Below are positions 44,897-54,074 of a DNA stretch of 64,000 nt, piece by piece (the first letter of the stretch is position 1; each line of letters opens with the position of its first letter). The position numbers and the translations under genes were made by a program. Origin of the DNA: Sporosarcina sp. P32b (GTDB lineage: Bacteria > Bacillota > Bacilli > Bacillales_A > Planococcaceae); the NCBI RefSeq assembly GCF_002743335.1, contig NZ_PDZB01000003.1, forward strand, positions 62,001 to 126,000, written 5' to 3'. The notes below the pieces were generated by a model. It did no database searches. It was not told where the DNA came from and was given only the letters and a program-made list of their open reading frames with translations.

Positions 44897-46588
44897 TTAA
44901 ACTATCTTATGCTCAACCAGCCAACCACTAACGAAATCCATGATCGACTCAACAGTCCCATCTTCAAAGGGTGACCTCAAGTGGGCAGTTGCAACGAGCT
45001 CCAGGAATGATTTACTTCCCCCTAATTGACACAATGCCAAATAGTCTGTCCATGCTTCATCAAAATCGTTTAGTGAGCGTTGCCAAAATTGGAGAGCGCA
45101 GATTTGTGCCAATGCATAATCAATATAATAAAACGGCACTTCATAAATATGACCTTGTCTTTGCCAGAAACCGCCTTGTTCCAAATAGGGGTGTCCATCA
45201 TAATCCCGATTAGGTAAATACAAGTTCTCGAGATCCTTCCATACGGCTTTGCGTTCGCTAGGTGTCATTTCAGGATGGTCATAAATGCGTTGTTGAAACT
45301 CATCCACCGCCACTCCATAAGGTAAAAACAATACACTTTCTAGTAAGTGCGCATAGCGATAACGTTCTGCATCGCTACCAAAAAAGTGATCCATCCAGAA
45401 CCAAGTGAAAAACTCCATACTCATGGAATGAATTTCTGCTGCTTCAGTCGTTGGCCATATATATTCGGGGATGCCAATCGAACGACTAGAATAAACTTGG
45501 AACGCATGGCCAGCTTCATGCGTCAACACGTCAATATCACCTGAAGTTCCATTAAAGTTAGAGAAGATAAACGGTGAATCATAATTTTCTATAAATGTAC
45601 AATAGCCACCAGCTTCTTTGCCCTTTTTTGCTACTAAATCCAATAAGTTTTTTCGTTTCATATAATCGAAAAAGCGTCCGGTTTCACGTGATAACTCCTG
45701 ATACATTTTATGCCCGTTTTCTAAAATCCATTCTGGAGAACCTTTAGGTTGAGGGTTTCCCTCAGGGTAATGCAATGGTTCATCATAAAACTTCATCTGA
45801 GAGATGCCTATTCTTCTACTTTGCATAGCTCGAATCTTCTCGGCTAATGGCACTACATGTGTTCGAATCTGATTACGGAAGTTTTCCATCATATGTGCAT
45901 CATAGCCGATACGGTCCATACGTATGTATCCGAGTTCTGTAAAGCTCTTAAATCCGAGCTTTGTAGCAATTTCATGACGTAAAGCCACGAGTCGATCAAA
46001 AATCCTGTCGAAATGATCTTCATTGGACGCATAAAAATCAGCCGTGGCAATCATAGCATCTTTTCTAACCGTACGATCGAGTGACTCTTTAAAGGGTCCA
46101 AGTTGTGCCAATGTTAGTAATTCGCCTTGGAACTCAATTTGTGCAGAAGCGACAAGGGTGGAGTATTCAGAAACTAGTTTATTTTCTTGTTGTAAAAGTG
46201 GCAAGACTTCATCAGAATATGAATGAACGGCATTCTCCGCAAGCTTAAATAGCTGTGGTCCCCATCTCTCTTCCAGTTGTGCTCGGAAGGGTGTGGTGAT
46301 GACGGCTCGGTAATAATCGCTTTGCAAAGCTTGGAATTGTGGTCCAATCTCATCAAAATAATCCCGTTCATCTTGATAGAAGCTGTCATTCGTATCAACC
46401 GAAGAACGTATATACATGATGTTTTCTGCCGTACTGTAATCACTCGTCAACATGTTTATATGCTCCATAATTTTCGCTTGATCTTCGAATGAGTTTGCCT
46501 GCTTAAATTGTTCAAGTGCCGTCTTAAATTCTATTTGTAGTTTTTCAATATCTGGGCGAGTATACTCGTAATCTTCAAAAGTAAGCAT
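44897..46588 (-). CDS. M3 family oligoendopeptidase (PepF-related)
   Basis: A 563-residue zinc metallopeptidase with the active-site motif LTHEAGHAFQVYSS (HExxH) around residue 350 and the downstream EIHSMSMEFFTWFW glutamate. Composition and length fit the M3B oligopeptidases that degrade short peptides in the cytoplasm; no signal peptide is visible. The ATG at 46588 follows AGGAGGAG. It is a single gene convergent with fhs. Confidence 0.88.
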   Translation of the reverse strand: MLTFEDYEYTRPDIEKLQIEFKTALEQFKQANSFEDQAKIMEHINMLTSDYSTAENIMYIRSSVDTNDSFYQDERDYFDEIGPQFQALQSDYYRAVITTPFRAQLEERWGPQLFKLAENAVHSYSDEVLPLLQQENKLVSEYSTLVASAQIEFQGELLTLAQLGPFKESLDRTVRKDAMIATADFYASNEDHFDRIFDRLVALRHEIATKLGFKSFTELGYIRMDRIGYDAHMMENFRNQIRTHVVPLAEKIRAMQSRRIGISQMKFYDEPLHYPEGNPQPKGSPEWILENGHKMYQELSRETGRFFDYMKRKNLLDLVAKKGKEAGGYCTFIENYDSPFIFSNFNGTSGDIDVLTHEAGHAFQVYSSRSIGIPEYIWPTTEAAEIHSMSMEFFTWFWMDHFFGSDAERYRYAHLLESVLFLPYGVAVDEFQQRIYDHPEMTPSERKAVWKDLENLYLPNRDYDGHPYLEQGGFWQRQGHIYEVPFYYIDYALAQICALQFWQRSLNDFDEAWTDYLALCQLGGSKSFLELVATAHLRSPFEDGTVESIMDFVSGWLVEHKIV

Positions 46589-46758
46589 TGTACTCCTCCT
46601 AGTTCGTATAAAGTGTGACTATCCCTTCATTTTCTAGCAACCAGTAAAGAAAAGCAAACAATTAACCAAAAATGACGTTCATAAATTGCCACAATCTTAT
46701 GAAATGATGTAGGATAGAGAGAGTAAACTCTAAGTGAGCGGGAAGAAGGAGAAATATA

Positions 46759-47046
46759 ATGCAAATATTAAATGGTAAAGTACAAGAATTGGTCGATCCA
46801 ACAGGTATTATCGATGGTCAGCGCTACGAATTTCTATTGACAGTTAAGTTCGATGAAGAAGATGAACTGTTCAATGAAGAGGGTACTGGCTTACGTTTGC
46901 TATATTCTGTGAAGGATGGCCAGCGAAAAATGTTAACATACCAATTTTATGAATTGGCAACGGAAAGCACGTTTGACGTAGAGTGGGACGAAGAAGAACA
47001 AGCATCAGCAGAGCAATACTGCATAGAACATTTCCCTGAAATCTGA
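46759..47046 (+). CDS. Small acidic protein, possibly DUF6509
   Basis: A 95-residue acidic protein beginning MQILNGKVQELVDPTGIIDGQRYEFLLTV, predicted mostly beta with an acidic C-terminal helix (WDEEEQASAEQYCIEHFPEI). AAGGAGA precedes the ATG. It resembles what I recall of DUF6509 proteins, but I cannot confirm that. It is divergent from the peptidase gene and followed by the ferredoxin reductase gene. Confidence 0.6.
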   Translation: MQILNGKVQELVDPTGIIDGQRYEFLLTVKFDEEDELFNEEGTGLRLLYSVKDGQRKMLTYQFYELATESTFDVEWDEEEQASAEQYCIEHFPEI

Positions 47047-47156
47047 ATACAAAAAAGATGTTATTCTCTTTAGAATAGGGGATAATAGACTTGGGTAACA
47101 TAAGTGGTACACCCCAATAGCTTCTCATTAAAGAAATAATTATAGGAGTGTTTAAA

Positions 47157-48140
47157 ATGAATCAAGAAATAGTGGATATTACGATTATCGGCGGAGGCCC
47201 AACTGGATTATTTTCTTCGTTTTACGCGGGAATGCGTGAGATGTCTGTCAAAATCATCGATAGTTTGCCACAGCTGGGCGGCCAATTGATCGAACTATAT
47301 CCTGATAAATACATTTATGATGTAGGCGGATTCCCTAAAATTTTGGCGAAGGATTTGGTGGCAAACTTAGTGACACAAGCGCACTATGCAAAGCCTGAAA
47401 TTTGTTTAGGGGAAGCAGCGATGTCCATCGAAAAGAAGGACGATCACTTTGTTTTAACGACGGATAAAGGACAGCATTTGACACGTACCATTTTATTGAC
47501 TGCAGGAATAGGGGCTTTTCAACCGCGTAAAATCGGATTGAAAGAAGAACCTACTTTTGAAGGCAAGACATTACACTATGGTATCAAAGACTTGTCTATG
47601 TTTAAAGATCAAAATATTTGTGTTTGTGGTGGGGGAGACTCCGCACTGGACTGGGCATTGATGCTTGAAGATATCGCAAGCCAGGTAACACTTATTCATC
47701 GTAGAGAACGTTTTACTGCGCATGAAACAAGTGTCAATCAACTGCGCGCGTCTAGTGTCAATGTTTTAACTTCGCATGCTGTAAGTGAGTTACAGGGCGA
47801 CGGAGACACATTGGATAAAGTTGTACTGAAAGAAAAAGACGGTAGCGTGAAAGAACTTGAATTCGATCATGTTGTAGTCAACTACGGCAATATTTCCTCA
47901 CTCGGCCCATTGAAAGACTGGGGCTTAGAAATGGATCGTAATTCTATTATAGTTAACTCTCGCATGGAGACGAATATTGAAGGCATTTATGCAGCTGGTG
48001 ATGTCACAACATACGATGGCAAAGTGAAATTGATTGCGGTCGGTATGGGCGAAGCACCTGTCGCAATTAGCCACGCGAAAGCGTTCCTAGATCCGAAAGC
48101 AAAAGTACAGCCGTTGCACAGCACGAGCATATTCGGTTAA
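47157..48140 (+). CDS. Ferredoxin/flavodoxin-NADP reductase (thioredoxin-reductase-like)
   Basis: A 327-residue flavoprotein with FAD motif IIGGGPTGLFSSFYAGMR, NADPH motif CVCGGGDSALDWALML and the C-terminal FAD motif IYAAGDVTTYDGKVKLIAVGMGEA. It lacks the CxxC of thioredoxin reductases, which places it with the YumC-type ferredoxin-NADP reductases of Firmicutes. The ATG at 47157 follows AGGAGTG. It supplies or recovers electrons between NADPH and ferredoxin or flavodoxin. Confidence 0.92.
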   Translation: MNQEIVDITIIGGGPTGLFSSFYAGMREMSVKIIDSLPQLGGQLIELYPDKYIYDVGGFPKILAKDLVANLVTQAHYAKPEICLGEAAMSIEKKDDHFVLTTDKGQHLTRTILLTAGIGAFQPRKIGLKEEPTFEGKTLHYGIKDLSMFKDQNICVCGGGDSALDWALMLEDIASQVTLIHRRERFTAHETSVNQLRASSVNVLTSHAVSELQGDGDTLDKVVLKEKDGSVKELEFDHVVVNYGNISSLGPLKDWGLEMDRNSIIVNSRMETNIEGIYAAGDVTTYDGKVKLIAVGMGEAPVAISHAKAFLDPKAKVQPLHSTSIFG

Positions 48141-48146
48141 TAAAAT

Positions 48147-48194
48147 AGTCAGCACCTTGTATGGAGAGTTTTTTGCTGTACAGGTGCTTTTTTA
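48147..48194 (+). terminator. Terminator after the ferredoxin reductase gene
   Basis: AGCACCT-TGTA pairs with TACA-GGTGCT with one bulge, followed by T residues. Confidence 0.7.
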
Positions 48195-48204
48195 CAAGGA
48201 CGAT

Positions 48205-48243
48205 AAAAGGCTATCCCGAGATAATTCTCGAGATAGCCTTTTT
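48205..48243. terminator. Bidirectional terminator
   Basis: AAAAGGCTATC-CGAGA pairs with TCTCG-GATAGCCTTTT; A and T runs on both flanks allow termination of the plus-strand reductase and the minus-strand dehydrogenase genes. Confidence 0.85.
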
Positions 48244-48259
48244 CATTGTGAGTTGATCA

Positions 48260-49285
48260 TCATTTTGTCGTTTCAGAATCAGCGACTTTGACCAGTTGTT
48301 TTCCTAAATTTGTTCCATCGAATAAACCGAGAAATGCGTCTGGAATATTATCGAAGCCTTCAACAATCGTTTCTTCATACTTCAATTTACCTTCAGAAAG
48401 CCATGTACCTAAATCAGTTGATGCAGTAGCGAAGTCTGCCGCATAATCTCCTACGGTAAAGCCTTTCATCAAAGCACTTGTTTTGATCATCGTAGATTGA
48501 ATACGAGGACCTACGTCTTGTCCTTCTTTATTGTAAGAAGAAATAGCGCCACATAGTGCAATTCGTGCATGTTTATTAAGTAATGTGAAGACTGCATCCG
48601 TCACTTCACCGCCGACATTATCGAAATAGACATCTACACCGTCAGCTGCAGCTTTAGCTAAGTCTTCTTTGAAGCTATCTAGTTTGTAATTGACTGCCTC
48701 ATCAAAGCCGAGTTCATTTTTCAAGTACTCGATCTTCTCCTGGGAGCCTGCAATCCCGATTACTTTAGCACCTTTCATTTTGGCGATTTGGCCCACAACT
48801 GAACCAACTGCTCCGGCAGCGCCAGAAACGACGACTGTTTCACCTTCTTGTGGCTTACCGATATCGAGTAGACCGAAGTATGCAGTTAAGCCTGTCATGC
48901 CAAGGATACCTAAATGTGTAGTAATTGGAGCGATAGTTGGATCAATCTTACGTACTTCTTTGTCTGAAGCTGCCGTATACTCTGCCCAATTCAAGTTCCC
49001 AACTACAAAATCTCCGGGTTTGAATGAATCAGAAGTAGACTTTGTGACTTCACCCACAACTCCACCGGCAATCACTTCATCTAGTTTAAAAGGTGGAATA
49101 TAAGATTTTGCATCTATCATTCTTCCACGCATGTACGGATCAACAGATACATATAGCGTACGAACAAGAACTTCATTGTCTTTTAGCTCAGGCATAGGTT
49201 TTTCTACAAAATTGAAGGCTTCCATAGTAGGCAAGCCTTTCGGTCGATTTGCTAAATGAATTTCTCTTTGCATTTCTTGTGTCAT
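48260..49285 (-). CDS. NADPH-dependent oxidoreductase, MDR family (YfmJ/CurA type)
   Basis: A 341-residue zinc-free medium-chain reductase: SVDPYMRGRMIDAKSY in the N-terminal domain and VVSGAAGAVGSVVGQIAKMKGAKVIGIAGSQEK in the Rossmann domain. This is the leukotriene-B4-dehydrogenase-like group that reduces alpha,beta-unsaturated carbonyls with NADPH. GGAGG precedes the ATG at 49285. It is divergent from the orphan response regulator with an 18-bp palindrome between them. Confidence 0.88.
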   Translation of the reverse strand: MTQEMQREIHLANRPKGLPTMEAFNFVEKPMPELKDNEVLVRTLYVSVDPYMRGRMIDAKSYIPPFKLDEVIAGGVVGEVTKSTSDSFKPGDFVVGNLNWAEYTAASDKEVRKIDPTIAPITTHLGILGMTGLTAYFGLLDIGKPQEGETVVVSGAAGAVGSVVGQIAKMKGAKVIGIAGSQEKIEYLKNELGFDEAVNYKLDSFKEDLAKAAADGVDVYFDNVGGEVTDAVFTLLNKHARIALCGAISSYNKEGQDVGPRIQSTMIKTSALMKGFTVGDYAADFATASTDLGTWLSEGKLKYEETIVEGFDNIPDAFLGLFDGTNLGKQLVKVADSETTK

Positions 49286-49408
49286 AGTAATTCCTCCAGT
49301 TTTATCTACATTTCAACTTATCAACTAACTAATAGTAAGCTTAAGTACAAGGTTACTAGCATGCAGTATGGATGTCAATTAATTGCACTGACATGAAAAG
49401 GTCATCCG

Positions 49409-49426
49409 GATTCATTTAAATGAATC
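49409..49426. promoter_or_regulatory. Perfect 18-bp palindrome between divergent genes
   Basis: GATTCATTTAAATGAATC is perfectly symmetric and lies 124 bp from the reductase start and 113 bp from the response-regulator start. It is a likely dimeric-regulator binding site; the protein is unknown. Confidence 0.5.
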
Positions 49427-49538
49427 AATTAAAGAATATTCAATAATGATTTGAGTGGACTTTTTCTTGACGTCAAAGTAGAGTAGAGACGTAGACTTTC
49501 AGAAAAATTAATGATCTAGCTGTAAAGGAGCTAACCAA

Positions 49539-50243
49539 ATGAAAAAGATTTTGGTTGTGGAAGATGAAAAGTCAATAGCTACTCTTTTGCAATACAACTT
49601 GGAGCAGGCAGGATACACTGTGTACGTAGCCCGAGATGGTAATGCAGCAATTTCGATGACTCTATCTGAAGAACCAGATTTACTCTTGCTCGATATTATG
49701 CTGCCTGGAATGGATGGCATGGATGTATGCAAAAAACTTCGCCAGGAAAAGATTCATACACCTATTTTAATGTTGACGGCAAAAGGCGATGAATTTGATA
49801 AAGTCCTTGGACTCGAACTTGGAGCAGATGACTACTTAACAAAACCATTCAGTCCACGAGAAGTACTTGCCCGTGTGAAAGCGATCTTGCGCAGAATAGA
49901 GTTACAGGATTCTATTCAAGGAAAAGAATCGGTAGCAGAACTTAGTCATGGAAGTTTACTAGTTCATCCAGAACGAATTGAAGCCTTTTTAGATGGAAGC
50001 CCATTAGAATTAACACCAAAAGAATTTGAACTCCTTTTATACTTAATGCGACATTCAGGAAAGGTACTACACCGCGAGCAGTTGTTAAATGCGATATGGA
50101 ATTATGACTACACTGGAGATTCTAGGATCGTAGATGTTCATATTAGTCATCTGAGGGAAAAAATCGAACCCGATACAAAAAGTCCAGTCTATATTAAGAC
50201 TGTCAGGGGATTTGGTTATAAATTTGAAGAAGTAACAAACTAA
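49539..50243 (+). CDS. PhoP-like response regulator without adjacent kinase
   Basis: A 234-residue OmpR-family regulator closely similar to the PhoP at 23283: receiver with VEDE, Asp52 in LDIMLPGMDG and Lys in TKPFSPRE; DNA-binding domain with HLREKIEPDTKSPVYIKTVRGFGYKF. No histidine kinase gene is adjacent; a terminator and then the pst operon follow. AAAGGAG precedes the ATG. It may be a second regulator of phosphate uptake that shares PhoR or another kinase. Confidence 0.88.
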   Translation: MKKILVVEDEKSIATLLQYNLEQAGYTVYVARDGNAAISMTLSEEPDLLLLDIMLPGMDGMDVCKKLRQEKIHTPILMLTAKGDEFDKVLGLELGADDYLTKPFSPREVLARVKAILRRIELQDSIQGKESVAELSHGSLLVHPERIEAFLDGSPLELTPKEFELLLYLMRHSGKVLHREQLLNAIWNYDYTGDSRIVDVHISHLREKIEPDTKSPVYIKTVRGFGYKFEEVTN

Positions 50244-50263
50244 ATACTGTAGATACATACGTA

Positions 50264-50306
50264 GGCTGAAGTCGAATCCATATAGGATTGCGTCTTTGGC
50301 TTTTTA
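50264..50306 (+). terminator. Terminator after the orphan response regulator
   Basis: An imperfect stem with arms GGCTGAAG-CG-AATCC and GGATT-CG-CTTTGGCT (one bulge, some G-T pairs) followed by five T. Confidence 0.65.
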
Positions 50307-50348
50307 TTATTCCTTCTTAGGTTGTAAAAATCTAGAGTAGTATCTATT

Positions 50349-50381
50349 TATACACAACCTTTACACAACCTTTACGTTTCA
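50349..50381 (+). promoter_or_regulatory. PHO box (PhoP-binding repeats) upstream of pstS
   Basis: Three direct repeats at exactly 11-nt spacing begin TATACACAACC (50349), TTTACACAACC (50360) and TTTACG (50371). Direct TT(A/T/C)ACA-like hexamers at 11-bp period are the known PhoP recognition pattern of Bacillus. A -10-like TATAGT at 50408-50413 lies downstream. Confidence 0.75.
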
Positions 50382-50466
50382 TCCATCACTCTTTAATATC
50401 CATTGCTTATAGTAAAGAAGCAGTAGAGAGTTCTTACTAAAACGATAAATCCTAGGGGGCACAGTG

Positions 50467-51363
50467 ATGAGGAAACGTAATCGAATAACTGTATTGGCAT
50501 TTGTTTTACTTTGTACGTGGGTAATCGCGGCTTGTAGTAGTACGAAAGCGAGCGATAGTGAAAAAGGAGAAGCAAAACAAGAAACTGAACCCATCACGGC
50601 AGTAGGGTCAAGTGCACTACAACCTTTAGTAGAAGCAGCAGCACAGCAGTATTCGGCAAAAAATCCAGGGTCCGTTATTAACGTCCAAGGTGGAGGAAGC
50701 GGAACTGGTTTAAGTAAAATTAGCGAAGGTGCAGTAGATATTGGCAACTCGGATATATTCGCAGAAGAAAAAGAAGGTGTGGACGCGACGAACTTAGTCG
50801 ATTATAAAGTGGCGGTTGTTGGAATGGGTCCAGTAAGTCATCCAGATACTGGCGTAGAAGACGTTACCACTGAAGAACTACTTGGAATCTTTACAGGAGA
50901 AATCAAAAACTGGAAAGAGCTTGGTGGAATCGATCAAGAGATTATTGTCATAAACCGTGCAAAAGGATCTGGAACACGCGCTACTTTTGAAACCATTGCG
51001 TTGCAAGGAAAACAACCAATCGAAGCACAAGAACAAGACTCTTCGGGTACGGTACGAAAGATTGTCAGTGAAACACCGGGAGCAATCAGCTATTTAGCAT
51101 TTTCTTATTTCGATCAAACGACTACAGCTTTACGGGTTAATGGTATTGCGCCAAACCAAGAAAACGTCGAGTCAAATAAATGGGAAATTTGGGCTTACCA
51201 GCATATGTATACAAATGGAGAAGCAACGGGTCTCGCAAAGGACTTCATCGATTATATACTTTCGGATGATGTACAAGAAACCGTTCTTCCTGAAATGGAC
51301 TACTTACCGGTAACGGGGATGCAAGTAGAACGAGATGCGGAAGGGACTATTATAAAAAAATGA
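50467..51363 (+). CDS. pstS: Phosphate ABC transporter substrate-binding lipoprotein
   Basis: Extracellular phosphate-binding lipoprotein of the high-affinity Pst system, 298 residues. The signal peptide ends in lipobox VIAAC (Cys about residue 22). Phosphate-site segments are AVGSSALQPLVEAA, QGGGSGTGLSKI and NRAKGSGTRATFE. The ATG at 50467 is 7 nt after AGGGGG; the GTG at 50464 is the alternative. It heads the pst operon behind the PHO box. Confidence 0.95.
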   Translation: MRKRNRITVLAFVLLCTWVIAACSSTKASDSEKGEAKQETEPITAVGSSALQPLVEAAAQQYSAKNPGSVINVQGGGSGTGLSKISEGAVDIGNSDIFAEEKEGVDATNLVDYKVAVVGMGPVSHPDTGVEDVTTEELLGIFTGEIKNWKELGGIDQEIIVINRAKGSGTRATFETIALQGKQPIEAQEQDSSGTVRKIVSETPGAISYLAFSYFDQTTTALRVNGIAPNQENVESNKWEIWAYQHMYTNGEATGLAKDFIDYILSDDVQETVLPEMDYLPVTGMQVERDAEGTIIKK

Positions 51364-51402
51364 TAGAAACTGCACATCTCACCACTTTGGAAAGGAGCGT
51401 AC

Positions 51403-52335
51403 ATGATGGCGAAGATGATCAAAGAGACGGAACATCCATTGTATAGAAAAAGTAATAAAATGCGTATGGAGCGAATTGGTAAATGGCTAACCTTCCTCTC
51501 AGTGGCTTTGACTGCAACCATCACTGCTGCGATTCTATTTCTAGTTTTCTCGAAAGGTGTATCTACGTTCATCGTAAATGATGGAAGTGTTAAAGAATTT
51601 TTCACAGGTACGACTTGGAACCCAGCGGAAGTAAATTCTCTGGGTCAGCCTATTATTGGGGCCTTACCATTTTTAGTAGGTTCATTAGCGGTTACAGGAA
51701 TCTCCGCTCTAATTGCGGGACCGCTTGCCATTGGCGCAGCCATTTTCATGAGCGAGATTGCGCCAAATACGGGCAAGAGAATTATGCAGCCAGTGATCGA
51801 GTTGTTAGTAGGTATTCCTTCCGTTGTCTATGGATTTATCGGATTAACTGTCGTCGTTCCTTTTTTACGCGGTCTATTTCCAGGTAGCGGATTTGGTATT
51901 GCTGCGGGGACTATTGTCTTATCGGTCATGATCTTACCGACAGTTACGAGTTTAGCACTGGATGCTATTCAGGCGGTGCCACGTTCATTACGCGAAGCAT
52001 CACTGGCGCTTGGTTCAACAAGATGGCAAATGATTTGTAAAGTGGTATTGAAAACAGCGAAACCCGGCTTACTGATGGCTGTCATTTTTGGAATGGCGCG
52101 AGCATTTGGTGAAGCCTTAGCTGTACAGATGGTCATTGGGAATGCTTCGGTCATTCCGCATTCATTATTTGAACCGGCCTCTACAGTCACTAGTATTTTA
52201 ACAATGGGCATGGGATATACCGTGATGGGACAAGCAGAAAATAATGCGCTTTGGTCACTAGCACTTGTACTTTTACTAATGTCGCTTTTCTTTACGATCG
52301 CCGTGCGAATGATTGGAAAGGGGAAAAGTAGCTAA
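51403..52335 (+). CDS. pstC: Phosphate ABC transporter permease PstC
   Basis: Inner-membrane permease, 310 residues, with six TMs and the EAA loop (SLREASLALGSTRWQMICKVVLKTAKPGLL) that docks the ATPase. Ends 1 nt into the pstA start codon (TAATG), so the permeases are translationally coupled. AAGGAG precedes the ATG pair at the start. Confidence 0.95.
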   Translation: MMAKMIKETEHPLYRKSNKMRMERIGKWLTFLSVALTATITAAILFLVFSKGVSTFIVNDGSVKEFFTGTTWNPAEVNSLGQPIIGALPFLVGSLAVTGISALIAGPLAIGAAIFMSEIAPNTGKRIMQPVIELLVGIPSVVYGFIGLTVVVPFLRGLFPGSGFGIAAGTIVLSVMILPTVTSLALDAIQAVPRSLREASLALGSTRWQMICKVVLKTAKPGLLMAVIFGMARAFGEALAVQMVIGNASVIPHSLFEPASTVTSILTMGMGYTVMGQAENNALWSLALVLLLMSLFFTIAVRMIGKGKSS

Positions 52336-53219
52336 TGTCTGCTAAAAGGAAAGATCAACTCGCCACGGCTGGATTATATGTCATTGTAGGCATCATCATT
52401 ACAGTTCTGGCAGGATTGCTTGGATTTGTCTTTGTAAAAGGTGTTCCTCAACTTAGCTGGCAATTCATCACGTCTCCACCTCAGATTTTCAAAGAGGGTG
52501 GCGGGGTGGGACCTCAACTATTTAATTCCTTTTACTTATTAGTTTTGACACTTATAATTTCGGTGCCGATTGCAATTGGGGCCGGTATTTATTTAGCGGA
52601 GTATGCAAAAGACCACTGGATCATTCGTTGTATTCGCGTACTGATTGAAGTGCTGTCTTCATTACCATCTATAGTGGTAGGATTATTTGGATTTCTCTTC
52701 TTCGTTTTGTATATGGGCTGGGGTTTTTCCATTTTGTCAGGTGCCTTCGCACTTTCGGTATTCAATTTGCCGTTACTCGTGCGGGTCATTGAGCAGTCTA
52801 TTCATAACGTGCCGAAATCACAGCGCGAAGCAGGCTGGGCGCTTGGTTTTTCAAAATGGGAAACCATTACGACCATCATACTTCCGGCGGCACTACCTGG
52901 TATTGTGACCGGTATCATACTGGCATCAGGAAGAGTATTCGGAGAGGCGGCCGCCTTGATTTATACAGCAGGAATGAGCACACCAATTATAGATTTCACC
53001 AACTGGAATCCGTTGTCACCAACATCTCCTTTACATCCATTTAGACCGGCTGAAACCATGGCGGTTCACATTTGGAAAATTAATGGGGAAGGAATTATGC
53101 CGGACGCAGCGGCAATCTCTGACGGCGCGGCGGCATTATTGATCATCTCAATTTTATTCTTTAATTTTACATCACGCTTTATCGGGAACTTATTGTTTAA
53201 AAAAATGGGTGCTAACTAA
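52335..53219 (+). CDS. pstA: Phosphate ABC transporter permease PstA
   Basis: Second permease, 294 residues with six TMs; it has the EAA-type loop (SQREAGWALGFSKWETITTIILPAALPGI) and family motif ASGRVFGEAAALIYTAG. Starts in a 1-bp overlap with pstC and ends 13 bp before pstB. Confidence 0.95.
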   Translation: MSAKRKDQLATAGLYVIVGIIITVLAGLLGFVFVKGVPQLSWQFITSPPQIFKEGGGVGPQLFNSFYLLVLTLIISVPIAIGAGIYLAEYAKDHWIIRCIRVLIEVLSSLPSIVVGLFGFLFFVLYMGWGFSILSGAFALSVFNLPLLVRVIEQSIHNVPKSQREAGWALGFSKWETITTIILPAALPGIVTGIILASGRVFGEAAALIYTAGMSTPIIDFTNWNPLSPTSPLHPFRPAETMAVHIWKINGEGIMPDAAAISDGAAALLIISILFFNFTSRFIGNLLFKKMGAN

Positions 53220-53232
53220 AAGGAGGATCTTT

Positions 53233-54063
53233 ATGCAATCGGTCGCTTTACAGCCTGTCACAATGAAGACGAATAGGATTAAACAAGCTGACAGTCCCGA
53301 CTTACAATACAGTTCCGTGTTACAAACTACTAATTTATCGGTATATTATGGCGGGCATTGTGCTGTGGATCAAGTCAGTCTATCATTTCCAAAACAATCC
53401 GTTACGGCATTAATCGGTCCGTCGGGCTGTGGGAAATCCACTTTTCTGCGTTCTATTAATCGAATGAATGATGATGTCGACTCCTGTCGTACAGAAGGAG
53501 CAATCTATTACGAAGGGGTAGATCTACACTCACCCCATGTAAATTTACATGAAATACGTAAACAGATTGGAATGGTATTTCAAAGACCCGTACCGTTTGC
53601 CAAATCTATTTTTAAAAACGTAGCAGCTGGACCCATGCGCTACGGAGTGAAAGATAAGAAGGAATTACAAAGAATTGTAGAAGAGAATCTGAAAAAAGCA
53701 GCACTATGGGAAGAAGTAAAAGATCAATTACATACATCTGCTTTGCGCCTTTCAGGTGGGCAGCAACAACGTCTTTGTATCGCCAGAGCACTTGCACTGC
53801 AGCCAAGCGTTTTATTACTAGATGAACCTGCATCTGCACTTGATCCAGTCTCGACAACAAAAATCGAAGAACTGATATCACAATTAAAAAAAGACTATAC
53901 GATTGTAATCGTTACACATAATATGCAACAAGCCGCACGAATCTCGGATGAAGTAGCGTATTTTTATATGGGGCGTGTCATTGAGCATGGACCCACTGAA
54001 CAAGTTTTTACTAATCCACGTCATGAACAAACCGCACATTATATTAACGGACGCATTGGATAG
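53233..54063 (+). CDS. pstB: Phosphate ABC transporter ATP-binding protein (first copy)
   Basis: ATPase of the Pst system, 276 residues: Walker [12 protein letters not shown]-loop GMVFQRP, signature LSGGQQQR, Walker [14 protein letters not shown] and the switch His in VTHNMQ. The ATG at 53233 is chosen for the AGGAGG 8 nt upstream. It carries a 45-residue N-terminal extension ([19 protein letters not shown]) not present in the second copy. A paralogue follows 11 bp later. Confidence 0.94.
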   Translation: MQSVALQPVTMKTNRIKQADSPDLQYSSVLQTTNLSVYYGGHCAVDQVSLSFPKQSVTALIGPSGCGKSTFLRSINRMNDDVDSCRTEGAIYYEGVDLHSPHVNLHEIRKQIGMVFQRPVPFAKSIFKNVAAGPMRYGVKDKKELQRIVEENLKKAALWEEVKDQLHTSALRLSGGQQQRLCIARALALQPSVLLLDEPASALDPVSTTKIEELISQLKKDYTIVIVTHNMQQAARISDEVAYFYMGRVIEHGPTEQVFTNPRHEQTAHYINGRIG

Positions 54064-54074
54064 GGGAGATTGAA

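Noticed and set aside
44971-45213. Plus-strand ORF inside the oligopeptidase gene
   Set aside because: It is antisense to the conserved C-terminal coding region and has no ribosome binding site.
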